The notes below the pieces were generated by a model. That model saw nothing but the letters and a program-made list of their open reading frames with translations, made no database searches and was not told the origin of the DNA. A DNA stretch of 64,000 nt from Pleurocapsa sp. FMAR1 (lineage in GTDB: Bacteria > Cyanobacteriota > Cyanobacteriia > Cyanobacteriales > Xenococcaceae), in the NCBI RefSeq assembly GCF_963665995.1, contig NZ_OY762512.1, positions 2,666,001 to 2,730,000 on the forward strand, written 5' to 3'. Numbering within the stretch: position 1 is the first letter of the stretch; every line of letters starts with the position of its first letter. Of this stretch, positions 54,195 to 63,235 are shown piece by piece. Position numbers and translations under genes: made by a program.

Positions 54195-55478
54195 ATGAAT
54201 CAAGAACTGGAATTACTGCTTCAGTTGGCATCTCGTCAAGGAGCAAGCCATGCAGAAGTTTATCAGGTGACATCTCAATCCCAGCCAGTATTTTTTGAGG
54301 GAAATCGTCTCAAGCAGCTAGAAAGTTCTCAATCTATAGGTACAGCTTTAAGACTATGGCATGATAGTAAGCCAGGTTTAGCGGTGGCTTATGGCAACCT
54401 TGAGCCAGAATTGTTAGTCAGTAAAGCGATCGCTTTATCAAACCTCAACCAACCTGAAACTATAGAATTAGCACCCCCTAGAAAGGCAATTTACGATTTG
54501 ACGGGTGCGCAAGCAACCGTAACTGAATTAATAGAATTGGGCAATCAAACAATCGAAAGGTTACGGGAAGAATATCCTGAATTAGTTTGTTCTGCCGAGC
54601 TTGAGTCTGAGCAGGAAACTACTACCCTAATTAACTCCCAAGGATTACACTGTCACTATAGAGAATCTGGTTTAAGCTACTATATTGGCGCGGAGTTAGT
54701 GCGTGGCGAAGACTTTTTGAGTGTCTACGACGGAGAATACACTAAAGAGAAACTAAATCCTGATTTGGTAATTGAGCAAATTGTCAAACGTCTAGATTGG
54801 GCAAAGCGTAACGTTACGACCCCTCAAGGCATTGTACCAGTATTACTTACAGCCAATGCTGCTAATTTGCTTTGGGATACTGTCTCATCGGCTTTAAACG
54901 GCAAAAGAGTCAAAGAAAAGTCATCTCCCTGGAGTAGCCAGCATCAGCAATTAGTTGTCTCAAAATCAATTAGTCTTTCTCAACAGCCAGATCGACAACC
55001 CTATGACTGTCCTTTTGACGATGAAGGAATGCCAACTCAAAAACTGGAGCTTATTTCTCAAGGAATAGTCAATCAGTTTTATAGCGATCGCACTATTGCT
55101 AGAGAATTAAATCTTCAACCAACAGGAAACGGTTTTCGCTCTGATCTAGATAGCTATCCTAGTCCTACCTTAGTAAATCTTATTGTTACTCCAGGTGATA
55201 GCTCATTCTCAGAATTAATCACTCAACTAGATAATGGCATTATTGTCGATCAAATGCTTGGCGGTGGTGCAGATATCAGTGGAGACTTTTCCGTTAGTCT
55301 AGATTTAGGCTATCGAGTTGAAAATGGCAAGATAACTGGTCGAGTAAAAGATACGGCAATCTCAGGTAATGTCTATCAAATCTTAAAAGAGGTGGTTGCT
55401 TTGGGTAGTGATTCTATTTGGAATGGCTCTTGTTTTACGCCTTCGTTGATAGTAGAGGGAATTTCAGTTACAGGTTAA
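54195..55478 (+). CDS. TldD/PmbA-family metalloprotease-like protein
   Basis: A 427-residue protein of the TldD/TldE (PmbA) family. N-terminal block: LASRQGASHAEVYQVTSQSQ. C-terminal block: FDDEGMPTQKLELISQGIVN, LVNLIVTPGDSSFSEL, MLGGGADISGDFSVSLDLGY and GRVKDTAISGNVYQIL. The HExxxH of TldD is not visible in the middle, so it is more like the TldE/PmbA partner. In bacteria the pair degrades or matures small peptides. No TldD gene is in the window. Confidence 0.82.
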   Translation: MNQELELLLQLASRQGASHAEVYQVTSQSQPVFFEGNRLKQLESSQSIGTALRLWHDSKPGLAVAYGNLEPELLVSKAIALSNLNQPETIELAPPRKAIYDLTGAQATVTELIELGNQTIERLREEYPELVCSAELESEQETTTLINSQGLHCHYRESGLSYYIGAELVRGEDFLSVYDGEYTKEKLNPDLVIEQIVKRLDWAKRNVTTPQGIVPVLLTANAANLLWDTVSSALNGKRVKEKSSPWSSQHQQLVVSKSISLSQQPDRQPYDCPFDDEGMPTQKLELISQGIVNQFYSDRTIARELNLQPTGNGFRSDLDSYPSPTLVNLIVTPGDSSFSELITQLDNGIIVDQMLGGGADISGDFSVSLDLGYRVENGKITGRVKDTAISGNVYQILKEVVALGSDSIWNGSCFTPSLIVEGISVTG

Positions 55479-55694
55479 TTTTTTAGCAAGTACTTCTGAA
55501 TTATTTTCCTTAGAGAAATAGCCAGCCAAGGCGATCGCTTGATACGCTCAACAAGTTAAATGTTGTAAATATCTCTTTTTCCTCATCCTGCGTACTGGCT
55601 TGCCCTTCGTTCCCTTATCCCTTTAAACCCTTGTACTTTTTTATGCGATAATTCATAAAAGAATAATATTTTAATGTTTGCTTAACATAAAGCA

Positions 55695-56090
55695 ATGAAT
55701 GAGCCAGCTAAAAAACAACCAAATCCAGAAGAAACTCTAGCCAAACAGACTCCCCCAAAAGAGAAAACCCTGGCAGAACAAGCTCCAGCAAGTTATGAAT
55801 GTCGCTCTTGTGGTTATGTTTACGTGCCATCTAAAGGGGATAATCAGGGGAATGTTCCCGCAGGAACTCCGTTTGCAGAACTATCGAATGACTGGCGTTG
55901 TCCTGTCTGTGGTGTCCGTAAAACTCAATTTGTTAATGTTGGCGCGCAAGGTTCAGCATCTGGCTTTGCTGAGAATTTGAATTATGGCTTAGGAGTTAAT
56001 CGTCTGACTCCTGCCCAAAAAAATCTTTTAATTTTTGGTGCTTTGGGTTTGGGCTTTTTGTTATTCCTGAGCTTATACGGCTTACACTAG
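55695..56090 (+). CDS. rubA: Membrane-bound rubredoxin for photosystem assembly
   Basis: A 131-residue protein: a polar N-terminal part (about 35 residues), the rubredoxin fold with two Fe-binding pairs (YECRSCGYVY and DWRCPVCGVRKTQFV), a linker, and a C-terminal membrane helix (LLIFGALGLGFLLFLSLYGL). In cyanobacteria and chloroplasts RubA is needed for photosystem I and/or II assembly. It heads the rubA-ycf48-psbEFLJ cluster, the conserved order in cyanobacteria. Confidence 0.95.
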   Translation: MNEPAKKQPNPEETLAKQTPPKEKTLAEQAPASYECRSCGYVYVPSKGDNQGNVPAGTPFAELSNDWRCPVCGVRKTQFVNVGAQGSASGFAENLNYGLGVNRLTPAQKNLLIFGALGLGFLLFLSLYGLH

Positions 56091-56189
56091 CAATCTTATT
56101 TCCATGCCTGCGGTTCAAAGAAAGTTATTTTAGTTGATTTTTCTCATGAATTTGCTGCTTATCTGCCTCAATTAATCACAAAAACATTT

Positions 56190-57245
56190 ATGAATTTATT
56201 GATTCAAGCACGTAGTTGGATGTATGCCATAAAACAACGCATTCCCTACGTTCAAAACTTAAAGCAAGTAGCTATATTATTTGCAGTTTGTATATTTTGT
56301 ATTAGCTGTAGTCAAGTGCCTTCCACCACCGCTAATCCTTGGAAAACAATGACTTTACCAACCGAAGCCATTTTTTCTGATATTGCTTTTACTAGTAATA
56401 GCGATCGCGGTTGGCTAGTGGGAACTCAAGCCACCTTATTTGAAACCAAAGACGGTGGTGAAACTTGGTCGCAGCAATCTTTAGACTTAGGAGAAGAAAA
56501 GGTAACTTTAGAAGCCATCAGTTTTGATGGTGATGAAGGCTGGATTGCTGGTCAACCATCTATTTTGCTGCACACAGAAGATGGTGGTGATAGTTGGTCG
56601 CGTATTCCTCTTAGTGCGAAACTTCCTGGCGCACCTCTTGATATCATTGCTCTGGGTAAGTCTACCGCAGAAATGGTAACCAATCTAGGGGCAATCTATA
56701 AAACCGAAAACGGTGGCAAAAACTGGAAGGCTTTAGTAGAAGGTTCGGTGGGGGTAGCTAGAGGTATTCAGCGTTCTAACAACGGTAAATATGTAGCTGT
56801 TTCTGCCAAGGGTAATTTTTACTCTACTTGGGAACCAGGTCAAACCGAATGGACTCCTCACCAGAGAACCTCATCTCGTCGTCTGCAAAATATGGGTTTT
56901 AATGATGATGAAAGTCTCTGGTTGCTGGCTCGTGGCGGTCAGGTTCAGTTTAGCAAATCAGAAGATTACGAAGAATGGGGAGAACCTATCTATCCTGAAG
57001 TTTCTGCTAGCTGGGGCTTTTTAGATGTTGGTTATCGTACCCCTGAAGAGATTTGGGTAGCTGGAGGAAGTGCTAATCTATTAGTAAGTCCTGATGGTGG
57101 TCAAACTTGGTCAAAAGACCGTGATGTAGAAGACGCGCCCTCTAATTTTTATAAAGTAGTATTCCTTTCACCGCAAAGAGGCTTTATTTTGGGTGAGCGA
57201 GGAACACTACTAAAATATGTGCCTGAAGCTGGTACTGCTGCCTAA
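56190..57245 (+). CDS. ycf48: Photosystem II assembly factor Ycf48
   Basis: A 351-residue seven-bladed beta-propeller lipoprotein (HCF136 in plants) that binds newly made D1 in early PSII assembly. A signal peptide ends in a lipobox (AVCIFCISC). Repeated blade motifs are visible: TKDGGETWS, TEDGGDSWS, TENGGKNWK and SPDGGQTWS, with GWLVGTQATLF and GWIAGQPSILL before them. The ATG at 56190 gives an N-terminus some 20 residues longer than common; a start at the second ATG (56220) is possible. It lies 99 bp after rubA and 105 bp before psbE. Confidence 0.94.
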   Translation: MNLLIQARSWMYAIKQRIPYVQNLKQVAILFAVCIFCISCSQVPSTTANPWKTMTLPTEAIFSDIAFTSNSDRGWLVGTQATLFETKDGGETWSQQSLDLGEEKVTLEAISFDGDEGWIAGQPSILLHTEDGGDSWSRIPLSAKLPGAPLDIIALGKSTAEMVTNLGAIYKTENGGKNWKALVEGSVGVARGIQRSNNGKYVAVSAKGNFYSTWEPGQTEWTPHQRTSSRRLQNMGFNDDESLWLLARGGQVQFSKSEDYEEWGEPIYPEVSASWGFLDVGYRTPEEIWVAGGSANLLVSPDGGQTWSKDRDVEDAPSNFYKVVFLSPQRGFILGERGTLLKYVPEAGTAA

Positions 57246-57350
57246 TTACTTTAGGTAAGTTGTAGGCAGTTACCTTTGTTTCGTATTATGTAGATAAGGC
57301 TTTTAATATTCACAAGGCTTGAAAACTTTTAATCAGGAGAAATAAAACAT

Positions 57351-57596
57351 ATGGCTGGAGATACTGGAGAACGTCCATTTTCCGATATTATTACGAGCGT
57401 TCGCTACTGGGTAATCCATAGCGTTACAATTCCTATGCTGTTTGTAGCTGGATGGCTATTTGTTAGCACTGGGTTGGCTTATGATGCTTTTGGTACTCCT
57501 CGTCCCGATGAGTACTTTACCCGAGAACGAATTGAAATTCCTGTGATTAGCGATCGCTATGATGCTAAAGGGCAAATCAAAGAATTTAATAAGTAA
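57351..57596 (+). CDS. psbE: Cytochrome b559 subunit alpha
   Basis: An 81-residue PSII subunit. The haem-binding His lies in [20 protein letters not shown]. The [15 protein letters not shown] block and a polar C-terminus are typical. AGGAGAAATAAAACAT precedes the ATG. It starts the psbEFLJ operon, with psbF 17 bp downstream. Confidence 0.97.
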   Translation: MAGDTGERPFSDIITSVRYWVIHSVTIPMLFVAGWLFVSTGLAYDAFGTPRPDEYFTRERIEIPVISDRYDAKGQIKEFNK

Positions 57597-57613
57597 AAAT
57601 TAAGTAGAAAAAT

Positions 57614-57748
57614 ATGACAAGCAATAACCCCAATCAACCCGTTTCTTACCCCATCTTTACCGTTAGATGGTTGGCAATTCACACTTTAGCCGTACCAACC
57701 GTTTTTTTTCTTGGTGCGATCGCCTCTATGCAATTTATTCAAAGATAG
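57614..57748 (+). CDS. psbF: Cytochrome b559 subunit beta
   Basis: A 44-residue PSII subunit. The haem His is in [20 protein letters not shown], and the end is SMQFIQR. It pairs with PsbE to ligate one haem. Interestingly the helix region includes a HIP1-like GCGATCGC. Second gene of psbEFLJ. Confidence 0.97.
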   Translation: MTSNNPNQPVSYPIFTVRWLAIHTLAVPTVFFLGAIASMQFIQR

Positions 57749-57757
57749 GAGTTAATC

Positions 57758-57877
57758 ATGGAGAGAAATCAAAATAAAAATAGACAACCAGTAGAGCTAA
57801 ATCGTACCTCTCTCTACTTGGGTTTACTTTTAATTGCTGTTCTAGGTATTCTTTTCTCTAGTTACTTCTTTAACTAG
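57758..57877 (+). CDS. psbL: Photosystem II protein L
   Basis: A 39-residue subunit: [20 protein letters not shown], then [19 protein letters not shown]. The [13 protein letters not shown] block and the SSYFFN end are diagnostic. Starts 9 bp after psbF, so it is translationally close to it. Confidence 0.97.
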   Translation: MERNQNKNRQPVELNRTSLYLGLLLIAVLGILFSSYFFN

Positions 57878-57933
57878 ACAAGTTACTTAAACAACTTATC
57901 TCAATATTCATAACAAGAGGAGAATTAAAAAGA

Positions 57934-58053
57934 ATGTTTGCAAATGGAAAAATTCCCTTGTGGATCGTTGCCACAGTAGCTGGCACGGGTCTCATCGCCG
58001 TTGTCGGTATCTTTTTTTACGGTTCTTATGGTGGTGTTGGCTCTGGAATGTAG
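57934..58053 (+). CDS. psbJ: Photosystem II protein J
   Basis: A 39-residue subunit: [20 protein letters not shown], then [19 protein letters not shown]. The [13 protein letters not shown] and FYGSYGG blocks are diagnostic. A good GAGGAGAA box precedes the ATG. Last gene of the operon, 56 bp after psbL, with a terminator soon after. Confidence 0.97.
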   Translation: MFANGKIPLWIVATVAGTGLIAVVGIFFYGSYGGVGSGM

Positions 58054-58105
58054 AGTTTGCCTCAATCAAGCTACACCTTGAAATGTAGAATCAGTTACGC
58101 AATGA

Positions 58106-58139
58106 ACCGCCTAGTATTTCCACTCGGCGGTATTTTTTT
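58106..58139 (+). terminator. Terminator of psbEFLJ
   Basis: ACCGCC (58106-58111) pairs with GGCGGT (58126-58131), followed by ATTTTTTT. Placed 50 bp after psbJ, as expected for the operon end. Confidence 0.85.
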
Positions 58140-58192
58140 GGGCTGTTGTTTAATTTATCGCTTAAAGTAGATAATCAAACTGTTTTAAGCTT

Positions 58193-59059
58193 TTAGCGTC
58201 TTGGTGAGCGTTCCCTTGATTTAAAGTCATAGTCGTATATTACCCATACTGGCTGGTAACCAATCTGGCGATAAATATGGTTAGAGATAGGGTTAGCTAA
58301 ATTAGTAAATAAGAAACAGTATTTATAGTCTTGATTGAGTAACTGTTGACTAACTCCAGCAACACAAGATGTTGCGTAGCCTTTTCCTCTATATTCTGGT
58401 GGTGTGTAAACTGCGTTGATTCTAATTCCGTTAGGTGTTGCTCCACCAAAAGCTGCCATTGATACAGATACTTTATCTTGCCAAACAAAAAGACTTTTCT
58501 GTTTTAAATGTCGATTGAACCACAATTGATGATCTGACCTGGGTTCGTTGTCGCCTAAAGCTTCATCTTCAAAAGCCTTTCCCCATTTAATTAACAAATT
58601 GCGATCGCTTTGTGTTGCTAATCTTAAATTACCTGAAGCGGATGTTATTGGCTGTACTATCTCCAACTGATGTATCTTCATCGCCACAGCTAGTTCAAAA
58701 GCTTGTCCTGTCAGAGATTGCCATGTACGAGCAAAGATTATAGCTTCTGATTTTGGTGCTATGACCCCAGGCAAAGATTTATTTGGCGATGCTATATCTT
58801 TAGCAATTGAGTCAACTGCTTTATTATCTGTAGATTTAGCTAGCATTAATTTACGAGGAGGAGTTTGGATAGCTGTTGTTTTAATCAATCCTTTATTTTC
58901 AACAGTTGCAAGATATGGCAAGTTAGCATCATCTCGATCAGATTTACTTAAAGCTTTGCTGATACCCAATAGTAAACAGTGAGTAGCTTCATCTTCTAGT
59001 AAATAACTTTCAACCCTCTGATAATATTCGCTAGCATTATCGAATCTAACTACATCCAT
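58193..59059 (-). CDS. GNAT-family N-acetyltransferase
   Basis: A 288-residue protein. The GNAT fold is in the C-terminal half, with the acetyl-CoA loop in VYTPPEYRGKGYATSCVAGV and the following SNHIYRQIGYQPVWVIYDY. The N-terminal half (LLEDEATHCLLLGISKAL and following) has a second, weaker GNAT-like layout, as in two-domain acetyltransferases. Substrate unknown. It converges on psbJ. Confidence 0.85.
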   Translation of the reverse strand: MDVVRFDNASEYYQRVESYLLEDEATHCLLLGISKALSKSDRDDANLPYLATVENKGLIKTTAIQTPPRKLMLAKSTDNKAVDSIAKDIASPNKSLPGVIAPKSEAIIFARTWQSLTGQAFELAVAMKIHQLEIVQPITSASGNLRLATQSDRNLLIKWGKAFEDEALGDNEPRSDHQLWFNRHLKQKSLFVWQDKVSVSMAAFGGATPNGIRINAVYTPPEYRGKGYATSCVAGVSQQLLNQDYKYCFLFTNLANPISNHIYRQIGYQPVWVIYDYDFKSRERSPRR

Positions 59060-59266
59060 AAATAACTCTCACTATTTTCCTTATGATAATTTTGTATAAA
59101 AAAAAGGTTTAATACAACTCCCTACTTCTTTCTAAAAATCGCGTTGAAATATGAATCTATTTTTAGGTTTATTAAGAGAAATATTGCCTGGGCTTGAGAT
59201 ACGGGCATTATCGTTATAGTGGCGATCGCTCTATAAAGCTAATAACTTACAATTAATAACTAACCA

Positions 59267-60214
59267 ATGAAAGATTTATATCCACCTATCGAACCTTACA
59301 ATCAAGGCAAATTAAAAGTCTCTGAGCTACATACAGTTCACTATGAAGAATCTGGTAATCCTCAAGGCAAACCAGTAATATTTCTTCATGGTGGTCCTGG
59401 TGGCGGAATTGCCCCTATGTATCGGCAATATTTTGATCCTCAGCAATGGCGTATTGTTATCTTCGCTCAAAGGGGATGTGGGCAAAGCACTCCCTATGCA
59501 GAATTACGCGAAAATACTACCTGGGATTTGGTCAGCGATATTGAAAAGCTTAGACAGCATCTAAATATAGATCGGTGGGTAGTATTTGGTGGTAGTTGGG
59601 GCAGTACATTAGCTTTGGCATATAGCCAAACTCATCCAGATAGCTGTAAAGGTCTAATCCTGCGGGGCATATTTATGTTACGCCCATCGGAAATTGGCTG
59701 GTTTTACCAAGAGGGCGCAAGTAATATCTATCCTGACGCTTGGCAGGAGTATATTAAGCCTATCCCTCCAGCAGAAAGAGGTGATTTATTATCTGCTTTT
59801 TACAAAAGGTTAACCAGTGAAGATGCCCAAATCCGCCTAGAGGCAGCCCGTGCTTGGTCAGTTTGGGAAGCCAGCACCAGCAAGCTAATTCCTTCGCAAG
59901 CTAGCAAAGTTAGCTTTGGCAGAGCAGAATTTGCCGAGGCTTTTGCCCGCATTGAATGTCATTATTTTGTTAACAAAGGCTTTCTCAAGAGTGAAAATCA
60001 ATTATTAGATAACGTCGAGCGCATCCGCCATTTACCAGGAGTCATTGTTCAGGGCAGATATGATGTGGTCTGTCCCATGATTACCGCTTGGGAACTTCAT
60101 CAGGTTTGGACAGAAGCAGAATTTGTCGTTATTGCCGATGCAGGACATTCTGTATCCGAACCAGGAATTAAAGATGCTCTAATTAGGGCAAGCGATCGAT
60201 TTGCTGCATTGTAG
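59267..60214 (+). CDS. pip: Prolyl aminopeptidase (proline iminopeptidase)
   Basis: A 315-residue alpha/beta hydrolase that removes N-terminal proline. Blocks: HYEESGNPQGKPVIFLHGGP with GGG after it, RGCGQSTPYAELRENTTWDL, the nucleophile Ser in VVFGGSWGSTLALAYSQ, the acid in GRYDVVCP, and the catalytic His in ADAGHSVSE. The usual FDQRGCGRS reads FAQRGCGQS here; the Asp-to-Ala change is unusual in a conserved spot but not part of the triad. Confidence 0.92.
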   Translation: MKDLYPPIEPYNQGKLKVSELHTVHYEESGNPQGKPVIFLHGGPGGGIAPMYRQYFDPQQWRIVIFAQRGCGQSTPYAELRENTTWDLVSDIEKLRQHLNIDRWVVFGGSWGSTLALAYSQTHPDSCKGLILRGIFMLRPSEIGWFYQEGASNIYPDAWQEYIKPIPPAERGDLLSAFYKRLTSEDAQIRLEAARAWSVWEASTSKLIPSQASKVSFGRAEFAEAFARIECHYFVNKGFLKSENQLLDNVERIRHLPGVIVQGRYDVVCPMITAWELHQVWTEAEFVVIADAGHSVSEPGIKDALIRASDRFAAL

Positions 60215-60282
60215 CTAAAAAACAAATAAAATATCTCCTGATGTTGGCAGTAGCCAATTTATTGATTTTTAGTGATAGTGTA

Positions 60283-60302
60283 AAAGCATCAAGGAATGCT
60301 TT
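60283..60302. repeat. Short hairpin before the DUF2834 gene
   Basis: AAAGCAT (60283-60289), loop CAAGGA, ATGCTTT (60296-60302), then a few A/T. It may be a weak terminator of pip or a leader hairpin of the next gene, 16 bp downstream. Confidence 0.4.
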
Positions 60303-60318
60303 GTAAACTTAAACTTTT

Positions 60319-60726
60319 ATGCTTCAGAATCGCATTCGACAAGCTATCTATGCTGCCCTAACAGCGATCGGCTTCGTCTTGACAAATTATTATTTAGTGC
60401 AGTTCACCATTGCCACCAAAGGAGAATTGACCATAGCTAACTTTCTTAACTTCGATATTGCTTTGTTTATCGAACAAGTTTTTGCTAATTCCGCCTCCAG
60501 TTTTATTGGGATGGATGTAACTATTGCAGCCTTGTGTGCAATAGTGCTGATCGTGACCGAAGGGCGACGACTAAAAATGAGGTTGTGGGGTCTTTACATT
60601 GTCGTTATGTTCTCAGTGTCCTTTGGTTTTGGATTTCCGTTGTTTCTGTTCATGCGAGAGCGCAAGCAGATTAAATTGTTAGGTATAGCAGGAGATAATC
60701 AGAAGGAGAACATTTCACCAACGTAA
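60319..60726 (+). CDS. DUF2834 membrane protein
   Basis: A 135-residue protein with three to four hydrophobic segments. The DUF2834 features are ALTAIGFVLTNYYLVQF, NSASSFIGMDVTIAALCAIV and a C-terminal SFGFGFPLFLFMRERKQI. The family is found in cyanobacteria and others and has no known role. A weak hairpin lies just before its start. It runs in the same direction as pip, about 100 bp after it. Confidence 0.75.
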   Translation: MLQNRIRQAIYAALTAIGFVLTNYYLVQFTIATKGELTIANFLNFDIALFIEQVFANSASSFIGMDVTIAALCAIVLIVTEGRRLKMRLWGLYIVVMFSVSFGFGFPLFLFMRERKQIKLLGIAGDNQKENISPT

Positions 60727-60831
60727 ATAATTGATTGTCCTACTTCTACTTCCCATCCCTAATATCCTTGCCTCACCTCTACATTTTCTCTGAAATTTAA
60801 TAGCGTTGTTTTTTTGTTATCAGTCGTTAGT

Positions 60832-61740
60832 CTATTGGGTGTGGTTTGGGTGCGATCTCAATACTTCCTGTTGTATATGTTGACCATATTGGTTTAGACT
60901 TGCAGCCGTGAAACATTTTGGGTTGCCCAAATTAGTACTAAGTCCGATAAAAGGTAGTTCGACCTTGATTGCTCCTCCTATACAATAGCTAGCACATCCG
61001 TAGCCTTGCCATATTGTTTGAGATATAGAGCTATCTATGTACTGACTGAAATAATTAAAGTTTGTACGCCCAAAGAGAATAAGCGAAGATGGCTGAAGCA
61101 TCGTAATAAGTGATTGAATGAAGTTTGCTGCCCAATTATTACCGAACAAATCTTCTTCATTAATGTTTTCATTTTCTAGTAAACACTTGAAGTTAGACAA
61201 TGTAGCAAAAGGAAAAAGGTCTATGTGAACTGCTTGATAAGATAAATTGTTGTTTGGATAATACGATGCGCCAAAACCTCTTAGGAAACCTTCTACATTG
61301 TAACTATCGGGTTTATTCATGCCGAACCATTTGGTGTATGCTGTATATCGCTCGTCTTGAGGATAAAAATAAAAGTTATATCCGTTGATGATTTCGTCTT
61401 GAAGCTGTTGATCATTGAGAATATCAGCAAGTTCTTCAGTTTGGTTTAGTACTCGAAAACGATTATTTGGTGTTTCCCGATAATTCAATGGTTCGTTATT
61501 TTTGACCTTTTTTAAAGCTGACTCAGGAGTTTCATTAAGATATTCTTTCCGCGATGGATTTGCAGCTACAGTAAGAATAATAGGTTTTTTAGTTTCAGCA
61601 TTCCCAAACCAAAGGATTGGAGGACACCTTTCGGGTAGCTCTTTTTTCCATTCATCTTGTTCTCTTAATTTGATTTGTTTCTTAACAGCATGAATCAAAA
61701 GTGATCGAGCAGTTGAGTTACATTCTAGAGAATTGCTCAT
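60832..61740 (-). CDS. Unknown protein with faint uracil-DNA-glycosylase-like pattern
   Basis: About 302 residues from the ATG at 61740; an in-frame TTG at 61767 is the alternative. I recognise no named family. ILWFGNAETKKPIILTVAAN followed by PSRKEY recalls the first active-site strand of UDG-like folds (G-x-N-P-S), LILFGRTNF the middle strand, and FIGLSTNLGNPKCF a late loop. Middle part is Asn/Tyr-rich (YFYPQDERYTAYTKWFGMNK). AT-rich composition and its accessory surroundings suggest gain by transfer. Uracil or other base excision is a guess. Confidence 0.5.
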   Translation of the reverse strand: MSNSLECNSTARSLLIHAVKKQIKLREQDEWKKELPERCPPILWFGNAETKKPIILTVAANPSRKEYLNETPESALKKVKNNEPLNYRETPNNRFRVLNQTEELADILNDQQLQDEIINGYNFYFYPQDERYTAYTKWFGMNKPDSYNVEGFLRGFGASYYPNNNLSYQAVHIDLFPFATLSNFKCLLENENINEEDLFGNNWAANFIQSLITMLQPSSLILFGRTNFNYFSQYIDSSISQTIWQGYGCASYCIGGAIKVELPFIGLSTNLGNPKCFTAASLNQYGQHIQQEVLRSHPNHTQ

Positions 61741-61775
61741 AAAAATTTTATACTTGTGTTCTATCAAGTAATTTT

Positions 61776-61856
61776 TTAGCTATTACCTAACGGTTTAGAT
61801 TGCACAATCCTAACCTCCACCGTTCCAATTGCATATTGTTCTCTCAAAAGTGCGTA
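61776..61856 (-). pseudogene. C-terminal gene fragment, copy 1
   Basis: On the minus strand a short frame with no start reads ALLREQYAIGTVEVRIV and ends at TAA (61776-61778). It closely resembles the fragment at 62444-62527 (ALLKEQYAVGTIEIKRI). The upstream part of this gene is gone. The family is not recognised. Confidence 0.55.
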
Positions 61857-61908
61857 GCAAAGCAATGCCGTAGGCTTATCGCCCGTTCTAACTTACAGTA
61901 ACGCTTAC

Positions 61909-62436
61909 TCAATCTGTCTTCGTTTCACCCAAACTGTAACTTTCTGATTTAGGAAAGATGCTAGGAATAGCCATTGTGGTCAACATAATCAGATTTGCCA
62001 CCCAAAACAGTAAAACTAACCACAACAAACCAAGCCAAGGCTGAGGATAATTTATTAAATGTAACCCCGACCATAATTGCCAAATGCGAAACCCCGTGTA
62101 AAGTGTTCCAATAATGACAACAACACTTTTACACAAAATACGACTAAAACCTGTTTCACTCGCTAACTGAACGACAACAGCCAATAAATAACAACTGAAA
62201 AAGACTCGTACAATTGGCTGATTCCAGAAGACAATCCACATAACTAGAGGCAGAATTATCCCTACTAGCCCTGCAACCTTAGCCCAAACTCTAATAAATT
62301 GGATCTGTGCATCGTTAAAAGCCATCACTGAGTTTAATGGTAGTTTTCCTTTTTTGACTAACCAACCATAACTCACGCTCAAAAAAGTGGCGATCGCACA
62401 AAAAGAAAAGACTGTAAACCAGTTGTTAGGATTCAT
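61909..62436 (-). CDS. Unknown membrane protein, 175 residues
   Basis: Four to five hydrophobic segments: WFTVFSFCAIATFLSVSYG, VAGLVGIILPLVMWIVFW, VRVFFSCYLLAVVVQLA, IGTLYTGFRIWQLW and LGLLWLVLLFWVANLIML. The C-terminus is short and polar. I do not recognise the family. Its position between two related C-terminal gene fragments is odd and suggests insertion or rearrangement here. Confidence 0.6.
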   Translation of the reverse strand: MNPNNWFTVFSFCAIATFLSVSYGWLVKKGKLPLNSVMAFNDAQIQFIRVWAKVAGLVGIILPLVMWIVFWNQPIVRVFFSCYLLAVVVQLASETGFSRILCKSVVVIIGTLYTGFRIWQLWSGLHLINYPQPWLGLLWLVLLFWVANLIMLTTMAIPSIFPKSESYSLGETKTD

Positions 62437-62443
62437 TGAATTA

Positions 62444-62527
62444 TTATTTAACGTTTTCTGATTTTATTCTCTTTATTTCTATCGTACCTACCGCATACTG
62501 TTCTTTCAATAACGCGATTGCACTACT
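62444..62527 (-). pseudogene. C-terminal gene fragment, copy 2
   Basis: On the minus strand SSAIALLKEQYAVGTIEIKR, then IKSENVK and TAA (62444-62446). A TGA blocks the frame just before it, so no intact gene remains. It matches copy 1 at 61776-61856 over about 16 residues. Both read in the same direction and flank the 175-residue membrane gene. Confidence 0.55.
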
Positions 62528-62702
62528 TCAAACTACAATAAATAAACTCAATCTTGCTGCCACTCAAAGCAATCGTCAGCCGCAAATTTATCAGGCTCAC
62601 TGTTAGCAATGTAAATTTCTTTAATTAGTAGTACAATGCTCCACTTTTAAGCAACAATAAAGATATCAGTAAATATACTGTTGTTTATAACGAGCCAGAA
62701 AA

Positions 62703-63227
62703 ATGACTTATAAATTTCTACTAACAATATTTTTAACTAGCCTGAGTTTGATCGGTGTGTTGACACCAATAGCTGTCGCACAAGAACGCCCAAAATGTTA
62801 CCTAATCGATAATTCTGGACAGCTAACAGATTTAACCGATATCTGCAATGCCAGTCAGAAGCGATCGCCTGAGACAGACCCTGCTACCAGTGAAAGTCAG
62901 AATATTATTAACAATAACAATAATATTAGTATCGACTCCCAACCCCTAGACCCAGGGCTTTCGGTAGATGATAACGTATATATTTTAGGAGATAACAATC
63001 TTCCTGTTGAGTCCAGCTTTATTGATAGCTCTTACTACATTGATAACGGAATAGGTACGAACTATACAGCATATATAAGAAGCTATCAAGTTTCTCCTAC
63101 TTCGTTAGTCCGTGAGACACTTAGAGAGCAGGTATTTCAATTTGGTACTTACCCAAATAGTATTACTTCAACTCTCAGACAAGGGCGAGGCAGAGTTCCT
63201 TTTATTATTTATCGCTATCAAATCTAA
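62703..63227 (+). CDS. Secreted Asn-rich protein, unknown function
   Basis: A 174-residue protein with a clear signal peptide (FLLTIFLTSLSLIGVLTPIA, cleavage after VAVA/VAQ). The mature part starts CYLIDNSGQLTDLTDIC, two cysteines that may pair, followed by an Asn-rich low-complexity stretch (IINNNNNISID) and a Ser/Tyr-rich end. Such short cyanobacterial secreted proteins that begin RPKCYLIDNSGQ-like are seen, but the role is unknown. Confidence 0.65.
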   Translation: MTYKFLLTIFLTSLSLIGVLTPIAVAQERPKCYLIDNSGQLTDLTDICNASQKRSPETDPATSESQNIINNNNNISIDSQPLDPGLSVDDNVYILGDNNLPVESSFIDSSYYIDNGIGTNYTAYIRSYQVSPTSLVRETLREQVFQFGTYPNSITSTLRQGRGRVPFIIYRYQI

Positions 63228-63235
63228 TTTTCTTA

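Noticed and set aside
59400-59520. Proline iminopeptidase as a pseudogene because of the FAQRGCG change
   Set aside because: The catalytic Ser, Asp and His are all in place and the frame is complete, so one changed conserved residue is not enough.
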